The notes below the pieces were generated by a model. The model saw only the letters and a program-made list of their open reading frames with translations, was not told the DNA's origin and did no database searches. Both the position numbers and the translations under genes were made by a program. A DNA stretch of 64,000 nucleotides from Anthostomella pinea (taxonomy: Eukaryota; Ascomycota; Sordariomycetes; Xylariales; Xylariaceae): assembly GCA_963556695.1 (NCBI GenBank), contig CAUWAG010000010.1, positions 3,906,001 to 3,970,000 of the forward strand, read 5' to 3'. Of this stretch, positions 12,301-21,300 are shown piece after piece (within the stretch, counting starts at the first letter, position 1; every line of letters begins with the position of its first letter).

Positions 12301-13032
12301 GGCAGACTTCTACAAACAGAAGTAATGGATGCTGAAGTCCATGGTGCTCTCTAAGGTCTTGTAGCAGCCAGGGCAATTGGACACGGAAAACAGCTATATG
12401 TCTGCCTGGACAACACATCAGTGGTGGATGGGCTCAATGGGACTCCACCCGAGACATCACAGAAAATTTTTCTGCGATTCCAAGAACTCGTCACAGCACA
12501 CACTCCTGGAGTGACCGTCAAGTGGATTCCTGGACACAGAGATATTGATGGTAATGAAGCTGCCGATATATTAGCAAAAGAGGGTGCTATGCTAGAATTA
12601 GACACAACAAACCTTCCTATAATCTCTTGGGTCAAGAGAGATCTTAAGAGAAAGGGCAAGAAAGAGTTCAACTAATGGTGGAAAGACCAATCAGAATCTA
12701 GGTATCAAGAAATATACTTACATACAGTAACTGAAAGAGGCCTTATATCCTTTAAGAGGAGCACTCTACACAGACTTCTAGCGGCCAGATCTGGACATGG
12801 TGACTTTGCCAGATACCACGAACGCTTTGGGCATACAGACTCGAACAATCACTGCAACTGTGGTGAAAAGAAAACACCACAACATATTTTCTTTTGTAAG
12901 AGGCTAGGAAAAAATCGGTTGTTGCCTAGGTACTTGCCTAGGACAGCCTATTTACAATACTTAGGGGAGAGGAGCACAGAATGGGCAAAATTCGTGGAGA
13001 AGAGCAAGTTCTTTTCAACAATCTGTCTCTGA
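9343..13032 (+). pseudogene. LINE ORF2: AP-endonuclease, reverse transcriptase, RNase H; ten in-frame stops
   Basis: A single frame of 1230 codons ends with TGA at 13030-13032. The endonuclease part (9343-10047) has ILMQEPWVG, VIAGDFNADDISWD and TSDHETLRI. The RT part has RPISLLSCLGKGLERLI, VTADVTGAFDA, GLPQGSPASPIL and FGYADNLV; the usual YADD is YADN, losing a catalytic Asp. RNase H (about 12200-12675) keeps IYSDGS, DAEVHGAL, LDNTSVVDGL and GNEAADILAKEG, so its acidic residues survive. A Cys/His motif CNCGEKKTPQHIFFC closes the protein. Internal stops: TAA at 9634, 10969, 11968, 12157, 12214, 12352 and 12673; TAG at 12076; TGA at 10045 and 11875. No frameshift is needed anywhere. The element cannot retrotranspose as it stands. 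Confidence 0.87.
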
Positions 13033-13067
13033 TAGATAGCTGTTCTTGAAGGACCAGATGGATGACC

Positions 13068-13245
13068 CCAAGGTCATACCGCCGCAACAACGGGGATGGG
13101 CCCGTGAGCGGGACTGACTGTACTTATTTTTTTGAGACCTCCACAACCCTGCGATGCAGAGGCTCTGGGAGGCGTGGTCTGCGCTACTGAGGAGCTACCC
13201 CCCACGTTAAATACAAAACAAACAAACAAACAAACAAACAAACAA
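13068..13245 (+). repeat. LINE 3' tail shared with the SINEs, with (CAAA)n end
   Basis: It contains GGCTCTGGGAGGCGTGG (also in all three SINEs), the preceding CCACAACCCTGCGATGCA block, and GGGGATGGGCCCGTG further upstream matching the SINE GAGGATGGGCTCGTG. It ends TTAAATAC followed by (CAAA)n. In LINE/SINE pairs of other eukaryotes such shared tails are bound by the LINE reverse transcriptase to start target-primed reverse transcription. Confidence 0.8.
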
Positions 13246-13348
13246 CCCTCAGGTGTGTATCGCCCGACTCTTCCGACTCGTTCGACTTGTCCGTCTTGTC
13301 CTCATCTCCAACGCGTGTCTCAGAATCTCCCCATTTGCCACTCGCTTG

Positions 13349-13881
13349 CTGACCATCTAACGCAGCTGTCCCATTCTGACCAGAACACCAACCGTCTTCC
13401 TGCTCATACGTTGACTACGGCGATAGTGTTTTGGCCCACGTCTCAACGGACATTTTGTTCAGGGAAGAGGTCGTATATTGCATGCGTCGTGGTCGAGTCT
13501 TGCTCTTCGAGAAGTCGAGCTGTTCCAACTTCCCGGCGCGACACTTGTATGTATGTCCGCTGAAGACCGCGGTTCCTCGGTAGGTAGAGCAGACACCGCT
13601 GTTTCTGGCCTGGTGTGGTGTCCCCGTCACTCGGGCTCGCGATGCTGCTGTCGATTTTGAATAGTTCTCGTAGTGCCGTGCAAGTCCGTTGATAGCAGCA
13701 GGGATAGTCTGTGTAACCCTTGTTGTGTGTTTGTCTATTTGATTTCTATTAGTAGCTGCCTGGGTGACTTTGTTGGTGACTTGCTTTGCTGGTGACTTTG
13801 TCGGTGGCGGTCTGCGTGACTTTTCTGGCGGCAATCAGCCGAGGTGGACTCGGCCACATGCCGTCGGGGTGGCCGATTGGT
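13349..13881. other. No supported gene
   Basis: GC-balanced DNA right of the transposon nest. A minus-strand open frame (13834-13415) encodes a basic, Pro/Thr-rich peptide with no recognisable domain. Confidence 0.4.
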
Positions 13882-14133
13882 TTACTGGGGAGCTGAGTTG
13901 ACAGCTAGTATGGCATTCAATTGCTTGTCGTGCTTTTGTATTATCTCGTTCGCTTCATTGAGCTCTTCCTCCAGCTTTTGGATTCTCTTCCGCTCTTCTG
14001 CGAGCTTGCCGACAAGGCCACAAGCGTACTTGATCGTATGATTGCGTCTGGTTCCAGCAGTGAGCTGGAAGGATCCCAGTATTTCGTATGGCTTTTTGCT
14101 GTGGCTGAGATGTAGTGCGATTGATACTAGCAA
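13882..14133 (-). CDS. Small uncharacterised ORF with predicted coiled coil
   Basis: An 83-codon open frame with a central basic stretch and a heptad-like C-terminal half (LAEERKRIQKLEEELNEANE), which suggests a short coiled coil. Either it is the last exon of a larger gene or it is a remnant. No family is recognised, and upstream frames to about 14400 give no convincing first exon. Confidence 0.25.
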   Translation of the reverse strand: MLVSIALHLSHSKKPYEILGSFQLTAGTRRNHTIKYACGLVGKLAEERKRIQKLEEELNEANEIIQKHDKQLNAILAVNSAPQ

Positions 14134-15130
14134 GGAGTTGCCGTGCTCTGTGGGGAGAGGAGCCGGGTGGCGAAGTTGGTGAAGGTGAATGAAGAAATTT
14201 CGATGCTCGGGTGGACCTCAGCAACAGCAACGACGGTGGTTATCTCTGTTGAAGCTCGGTGAGTGGTGTAGACGATGCAATATAGTGTTGCATTGTTGTG
14301 TTGTTCTTGGAATGGAGTGATAGCAGCTCAAGATGAGGACACGACGTTGTGCAATTCCTTCGGCAAGGTTGTAGGTTTTTGCATGGTTGAATGTGTGCGG
14401 CAATGCGAGAGGGGCAGCGTTGAATTAGGTGCTGGCTGCCCTTTTATCGATGGTTATGGTGGAAGACAATGCGGTCAGATCATATCACCCTAGTTGAAGC
14501 CTAAACAGAAAATTTGCACATACATGAGCAGATAGGAAATAGTTCGAACTCAACCACTGTCTATAAAGATATCTTAACATGATAGTAGGATAAGGTTTGG
14601 CCACCGTGGTGAAGTCTATAATGTGACTATAAATAAGCAATAGTGTTATACCTAGTTCTAGTTGACTTATCTGTGATTGAAGCATGGATAGACTTGAGCT
14701 GTCTATTATATCCACTGAAAGTGCATGTACGTCTCAGGCTCTGAGACAATCTTCAGCTCAAGCACCACCTCGATACGAAGAAGCGCACTGTGGTGGTTTG
14801 CCGCGGCTCTACTGGGGGTGAAAAGTTTTCAGACTACTGGATGTACGTACCCCGAGCTCGAGACAGGTCAGTAGCATCTCCCACATACCCAGGCTGCATG
14901 TTGCTTACAGGTGCCTGATAAGCAATACTGTTCTCGAGGATCTGTGGACCTCAAGCTCTCCCCACTATTCCCAACTGGCGGATGAGATGTGGACTTAGTC
15001 TGTTTACACATCAGCCAAGACGCCATGAGTGACATCGGATCAGCACGCTATGAATGGAGTTGATTGGGCCGCCTGATCGTCTCTCCAGCTGCACGAATGC
15101 ACTTTTCATTCAAAGGGGTGGCGTTGGGGG
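14134..15130. other. No supported gene
   Basis: Nothing recognisable on either strand; ORFs are short and low in complexity. Confidence 0.45.
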
Positions 15131-15282
15131 AAAAGACGAACAGAGTTCAGCCATGAGCCACCAAAAAAAAAAAAAAAAGGACTAATTTGCTCAAGGTTGC
15201 GGCGGAGCCCGACTTGATTCCAACATCGATACCATCTCAACCTGCTGGGATGGGAACACGAAGCCAACATCGATACCATCTC
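15131..15282 (+). repeat. Dispersed repeat, copy 1, with internal 44-bp tandem duplication
   Basis: AAAAGACGAACAGAG, a TTCAGCC(A/G)TGAGCCAC block, a poly(A) run and CTCAAGGTTGCGGC match, in reverse complement, 49637-49784. In this copy a 44-bp unit starting AACATCGATACCATCTC (15222) is repeated at 15266. The family is unknown. A tRNA-like box B (GGTTCGAATCC, 15370-15380) lies about 90 bp further on, but no full tRNA fold forms. Confidence 0.6.
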
Positions 15283-15855
15283 GAAATCTGCTAGGTTCAG
15301 AATACGAAATCGAGAGCGTTGTGTCGACGGGAGCAAAGACCCAGTTGGTTGTCCATATACGTGGTGTTAGGTTCGAATCCTAATAGCGCTAATGTGGCTT
15401 TACCTTTTGTGGCTCAGCTATCTGAGAGGGTTTAGACATGAAGTGTCTCATGGCCCTAAGAGTATATAACTTCAGATTGGCTTGCGAACTTAGTGCCGGG
15501 TACAGTACTCCTTAACAGCGGGCAGTGAATGGTAGAATGAGTTACCGCCGTGCGGGTGTTTGCTTCACGCGGGCATAAGGGTTCTTAATAAAGGATAGTC
15601 CCAGTGGCGTTTACAGCAGCCCGCGGGAGCTTTCCGCGATATGTGTCACATCTTGATTGGGCTAAAAACAGGGCATTTGTCGTTTCCCCTCTCTTCACCC
15701 TTGTTCTCGGGCGTAAGTAAACTTGTGTCGAATGTACCCAAAGTTTAACAACGTCGACTCGACCGTAGCCTTTGATATTCGAATATTCCAATTGTTGGCA
15801 TCTCGCGCACAACTCATACATCCCGAAGATTGGACTTGTTCATTCAAATTTCGTC

Positions 15856-17349
15856 ATGCCTCCAAAGCTCAGATACGTTCGCATGCCCAAAGATGACCTT
15901 GCCTGGCAGAAGAATGACGAAGAAGCCGAAACTTGGGAGAAGTCACTGAACAAGGCGGATGTATACCGTACGATTGCCGACATCATCAAGAAGTAAAGGC
16001 CTGGCGAGGCTGTAGAGCTTCACCGGCCGGTCAGAGGGGGATACAACATCTTCTATCGACTGGAGTATAAGGGTGGTACGTCGACAGCCATGAGGATACC
16101 ATGCAAGGGCATCGTCAAATTTGCCGAGGAAAAAGTTCGCTACGAGGTGGCCATTATGCGGTATATCTCCGCTAATACCATTATTCCTCTGCCCGAGATT
16201 TAGCATTCCGGAACGGCAGCAGAGAACCCCACTGGCCTCGGGCCTTTCATTATTATGGAGTATATCGAACATGAGAAAACTATGTCCGATGCCCTCAGGG
16301 ATCCGACGCTCCACCCGACGAGGATGGCGTACGAGCTCCCGACATCAGCGAGCAAAAACTGGAGTTTCTGTATGGTCAGATGGCGAACATCATGCTCCAA
16401 CTGTCTGCTCTTGCATTTCCTCGAATCGGCCCCTTGGTTCAGGAAGCGGATGGACGCTTCACTGTGTCGGGCAGGCCTCTCATCCAGAACATGAACTCTC
16501 TCGTAGAGTTCACCGGCATTCCTGCAACACTGGTACCTTCCCAACCATACTCCTCTGCCAATGAATGGTACTCTGCCTTGGCCGATATGCATTTCGCACA
16601 GCTCACCTTTCAGCGCAACGATGCCGTTCTTGACGAGGAAGATACGCGGGATAAGTACGTGGCTCGCCAACTGTTTCGGCGGCTGGCGTCCAAAGGGGCA
16701 ACTTTCGTCTGGGTTTGAGGCAGTGGACGCTCCAGACGTCGCATCTCTATTTCGACTATTCTCAGAGGATTTGCGTCCATCCAACGTCTTAATTGACAAG
16801 GACCTCCGCGTCGTCGGCGTCATAGATTGGGAGTTTGCCTACGCGGCACCGCCCCAGTTTACTTCCGACCCCCCATGGTGGCTACTCCTGCAGAGCCCGG
16901 AGTACTGGCCTGACGGGTAGGCACCATTTATGGACGCATACAAACCGCGGCTCGAGACCTTCCTCCGCGTTTTAGAAGGCGAGGAAAGGAAGATGAGATC
17001 CTTCTCCGGAAATGGCGGCAGCGTGGCGTCACCTTCCCTATTCAGCGACTGGAAAACTCCCCTTTCACGGCAGATGAGGGAGAGCTGGGAGAAACAGACG
17101 TGGATGATCAGCTACGTAGCCAGAAACAGTTGGGCATTCGACTTCCTATTCTGGAGGTACTTGGATCAGAGATATTTCGGACCAAACGAGGACGGAGACT
17201 ATCATGCGAGGCTGAATCTTCTCACCCAGCGGGAGCTTGAGGCAATGGAAGCCCTAGTGAAGATGAAGATGGAGCAGCGTGAGGAAGGCACTCTGGTGGC
17301 ATTGGAGCATGACCGCGCAGCCGCCCAACTGACAAAGTTCATGGTTTAA
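15856..17349 (+). pseudogene. Aminoglycoside-phosphotransferase-fold (APH family) protein, decayed
   Basis: A frame-1 reading from ATG 15856 to TAA 17349, with two frame changes, gives a fungal APH-type kinase-like protein. It has an N-lobe GGYNIFYRLEYK, then GPFIIMEYIE, a catalytic-loop-like SEDLRPSNVLI (usually HxDxxxxN; the His is not evident) and a DFG-like VVGVIDWEFAYA, followed by a C-terminal helical part. Such proteins are common in filamentous fungi and their substrates are mostly unknown. Breaks: TAA 15994-15996, TAG 16201-16203, a one-base shift near 16318, a compensating shift near 16700, and TAG 16918-16920. All three stops could arise from CAA/CAG by C-to-T change. The gene is certainly not functional as read. 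Confidence 0.82.
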
Positions 17350-17937
17350 GCAAGCAAAGGGGATGGAATCAGTTCATTCTGCGTATGTGTATGATCAAGC
17401 GTGTGTACAAAGACCTCTGCTGAGAGATTTGCTAACCCTGAAGCTTCCGTGACGCTTTCAGCAATTCCTCCTAGTATATTCCATACTCGAGGGCACTTTT
17501 CATTATCTCAAGTGATTGTGGTCTTACAATATTAATATTATCTCCATTATAGAACGTCGAGCTTATGTGGTGCCGCTCGGCTTAGCATCCAGGCTTATCT
17601 GCCAAGGCCTTCAATCGACCTGCACATAGCCACCAATGCGGTGTGTAGCAGTCAGCCTGAGTACCTTCCACCAGATCTCCAACGTAGACCAGTTCGGATT
17701 AGTGAGCCTGTTCCATCACCCAATCAGAGCTTTCAAGGTACTACCACCTCGATTGGAGACCTTGGACCCGAGCTCGGTAGATTGAGCTAGGAGTCCCGCG
17801 CGGGACCAATCAGACGAGCGAAAATTTTCGATATATCCAATGTCTGCCAGGCCCTCTGATTAGTTCTCGACCAGTCTGAATGACTGCACGTCGGAATGAG
17901 CAATTTTTAAGTATGTCTCACCGGTAGTGTCACTGGT
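17350..17937. other. No supported gene
   Basis: Intergenic DNA downstream of the decayed phosphotransferase gene; nothing recognised. Confidence 0.45.
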
Positions 17938-18357
17938 GTGGGAGCTTGCAGTCATGTTGTCCAGTACTTGCCTCACCTCAGACACTATTCCTTCGCCGGC
18001 CCCATCCATTATGATAGCCCGATTCCTGTTGGAAGATACCCCGTTTCAGGTACACTAGGCGTCTTTGAAGAACCAAAATACGTTCAACATGACCATCGTC
18101 GACGTGATCCTGGTAGAACCATGTACTGTTTAGTCTTCTGCCGAGAATGGCTGCGCATGGATGTTGATGTGCTTTCGGGTGTCGCTCTGGTTCGTCCAAC
18201 GCCCGTTGGCTTCGAGCTTATACCAGCAGGCTTCGTGATATTTTACAAAGGCGTACAACGCCCTCTGTTGCCTGAATTGAATGGTACAGAACCCGTAATC
18301 GGTGAGTACGCTGGGACACGTGTTGCGTTGATAAGTTGCCTTTACAAGTTAGTCTAA
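17938..18357 (+). CDS. Uncharacterised ORF, 139 codons
   Basis: An open frame with mixed composition and some protein-like character (FYKGVQRPLLPELNGTEPV near the end). The start is not an ATG in good context and no family is recognised. It may be a fragment of a decayed gene. Confidence 0.2.
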   Translation: MGACSHVVQYLPHLRHYSFAGPIHYDSPIPVGRYPVSGTLGVFEEPKYVQHDHRRRDPGRTMYCLVFCREWLRMDVDVLSGVALVRPTPVGFELIPAGFVIFYKGVQRPLLPELNGTEPVIGEYAGTRVALISCLYKLV

Positions 18358-21300
18358 GGGAAATGTTGATCTGATTCTCACCTGGCAGAGCTTTCCCATA
18401 CCTCGAGATGTTTCTGCAGTTTCGTTCGGTAGCTTAATATACTGAATTTTTTGAGCTGACGTCCGCTGGTTGTTTTGCAAAAGTACTGCGTATATAGGTT
18501 CGCTGTAACCGGTGAGCTCTTGCAGCTGTTGTGGAAGGTATGGTGGAAGAGGTTCTAGAAGCTAACCCCCCATATCGAAAGTGAATGTCTCAAGCACACA
18601 TAGGTAGTAAATATTCTTATCATGTTCATTTTTCCAGTAGTCAATTGGGCAACGCAATAAGTAAAATGGCGGCCACAGAGGAGTAATTACCATTAATGAC
18701 AACTTATGGATTTAAGGACGTAATTATCAAGATCACACATATCCCTATGCTAGCACGTTCGTGCATAGATATATACATTAACAAGCACACAACACTCGGC
18801 CGCAGTTATTGTTCAACGTGTGTCGTTACCAAAGTCACTACTTCGCCCTTCTGGCCAGGAGATGGCTTATGAGCTCTGCACCCGAAACAAATCGCGAAAG
18901 TGCTGCAGTGAGCCACCATCTAGGCAGAATAAGGCTACTATTTCCTTTGAGCTAGAACCAAGCTGATGTAATCGCCGTGTTGGCTGACAATGCCCGACGC
19001 CCACTCTCTCTCGTAAGGATCCGCCGCCAATTTGCATATGTAAAGATTGTGGTACGTGCCTGAGAGCAAGTCATATGACAGCTCTTCAAGTCTTCGCATG
19101 GATATTTTAGGCCGTCATGAACCAGAGGCGGGTGGATACATCTAACCCTAGTCGAAACCAAGGGCCCAGGGTCGAGGACAATGATTGAGGATGGAAATGC
19201 GGGAAGTGGAGATGGATTCAGCGTTACGGATGGCGCGCGGCTACACCGAGGATCCGAGACAGGGAAGTAACCTTCTTTTAACGACGTGCTTGTCTCTAAC
19301 GATATCCCATGGGCGGAAAGTCTTGCAATCAAAGTTGATATTGATCAAGGGGGGAGGTGTCAAACAGCTTGTAAATGGTTCAAATGGTTGACATACGTCT
19401 ATTTAGTGCTAATCGTGTTGACTGTGTTGTTTTGTGATCCGAAGTCTTTGTTGTGGGCAAGGTGCATGTGGCCCCAAAATACCCTATTGGCCTTGTTCAG
19501 TGCACTGCCACCTCCCTGACGCCACGGTGGCTTGCATGCCATTCAAGATAGGAGGGCAGCGAGAGAGGTACTCCGCCTAGTAGCTAGCTACCAAGCTTGT
19601 CGATGTCACGGCGGTGCTACCCGTAGTCTTGCCGTACTCTCTTTTTGTGGAACTTTGCCCCTTGGCTGGATGACACATGCTAAGTACATTCGATCTTAGG
19701 TTAGTGTTAGTTCTGTACGTGTTGCAGACCGCATTCTACTGACCGAATGGAGCAAATGCTATCGTCACACAGGGGCTGAGGGGATGTGGTCGAGGCCGCT
19801 CGGGTCACCACCCATGCAGGGGCTGGTAGACTGGACAGCAGACACCGTGGATACTGTGTTACACAAACTCGAGGCAGTGCTATCTCCCTCATTGACAACA
19901 CATTTTACTGCGGACCTATGTAAACATGCGCAACTGATCTCTCTCATGATTTGTGTCTCCCCTATGGTATTGCAGGATCACTGGGATTCTGCTCTTCCGG
20001 TAAGTTACACCGAGGTGGACGACCAAAGCTTCTGACTAGATACCTCCAGGTTACTCACGGCGACCTAGATTGAGCCATGTTGCACAGTCCGACGCCTGAA
20101 AACCCATATTGATCCATCGTATCCACCAAGTTCTGCTCCAGGTATTAGTGTAAAGCCGCTACACTCAACGCTAGGTACTTTATGGTCCAGCTTCTCCCCT
20201 CGAAACCCTCAGCATCATGGGCGTTGATAGGTCATCAGTGACCGGTCTTCTAACTCTCCATTGGGCTGTGAGAGAAAGTTTATTTGAGGGGGCTGACGGT
20301 ACGCAAGCATGTGTTTCAAAAATGAACCCGGCATTTTGAGCCGTTGGTTGGTGGCGTCGAGCAAGTGTAACATCCTAAAATGAGAGTGCCCCTGGCAAAC
20401 GGTTCATAACTACTGCAGGTGGAAACAGCTAAGGTAGCTCGGGGAACAAGGGGGTCCATACCCTCGATTGCTCATCGTTTCGCCCCGTTTCTATTGCCCT
20501 TCTATTGAGTCATGGGTCGACGTGTCAAGCTGAGGTGCGTCTCATGCAGTCACCCTTGGCCATTATGGGCTTGTACTGGTCTGCAAGCCATACACGGCTC
20601 CTGAGCCCCTCACGCAACTATTCTCAAGGCCAGTTCTTTGAGAGAAGTCGGATCCTGGGTGCCGGATCCATGGGCTGGCTCACTGAAAGGTAATGACCCT
20701 AAGGCCCCCTGCATTCGCTGGTGGCGACCTGGAGCATATCGACCACTCCCAGAGCTCGATATCGTGACTCTCCATACGGACCATACCGACAGAAGTTGCC
20801 TGCCTTCCATGTTGTCAACGGGGAACCTCGTCCAGGGTGCATGTGGGTCTTGTGAGGCTCATGCAGGTCTGTCATCTATCAGATTCGTCTTCCTCATCCT
20901 TGTTCCTCGCCCACCGGACCCTGTCATCATTTTAGGTAGCCAAACATTGTCTCCATATTTGTTTTCAGCCGATTCTGGGCGTCGATAGCTAGGTCAAGGG
21001 TGCCGGAAGCGCGCCGGATGCAGCACTGCCTGCTCCGCTGTCTGTTTCCGGGAGGCTGGTAATCTAGGACTCGGTGCCTGGTATCCTGCAAATCGGTGGA
21101 CAGGAAATTGCTCCACAGATTGGAGCCGCGCAATCGCGCTGAGCACAGTCGTGAACAGGTAGTCAGAAAAGCTGACGCACAGTGCGAGTATGTGCCCAAG
21201 TCGAGTTGAGAGTCATGGAGATTCATCATGTGGATGGCATAGCCCAGCGTACCCTTCTGTATGGATCGAAAACGAGCATGACACTGACAGCATTTCCACT

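Larger units (their letters stand above)
7633..13245 (+). mobile_element. Tad1-like non-LTR retrotransposon (LINE), near full length, inactivated
   Basis: A 5.6-kb element with a short 5' leader, a Gag-like ORF1, an ORF2 encoding endonuclease, reverse transcriptase and RNase H, and a 3' UTR of about 200 bp ending in (CAAA)n. Imperfect 15-bp target duplications flank it (7618-7632, 13246-13260). The domain order EN-RT-RH and the zinc-knuckle ORF1 fit the fungal Tad1 clade. About 150 bp at the 3' end (13068-13222) is shared with the three SINEs of this window. Both ORFs carry nonsense codons but keep their frame, which suggests decay by point mutation rather than by indels. Confidence 0.88.
5225..13348 (+). 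mobile_element. Pogo/Fot-like DNA transposon, degenerate, carrying nested SINE and LINE
   Basis: A candidate left end at 5225-5257 contains two AAGCGAGTG-type repeats. A candidate right end at 13315-13348 contains GTGTCTCA and CCACTCGCTTG in inverted orientation and nearly the same spacing. Between them lie transposase remnants (5313-7537), a SINE (6621-7173) and a LINE (7633-13245). Removing both insertions and their duplications leaves about 1.9 kb, a normal size for Fot1-like elements. The left end is preceded by TA, but the right flank is not TA, so the ends are tentative. The transposase assignment itself is firm. Confidence 0.5.

Noticed and set aside
13196..13245. CRISPR-like or satellite array at the (CAAA)n stretch
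   Set aside because: It is the simple-sequence tail of the LINE, followed directly by its target duplication.
15315..15391. Possible tRNA gene (box B GGTTCGAATCC, T-arm TTAGG/CCTAA, weak 7-bp acceptor pairing AGCGTTG/TAGCGCT)
   Set aside because: No box A, D-arm or anticodon arm forms in the 77 nt between. At best it is a tRNA fragment or repeat head.
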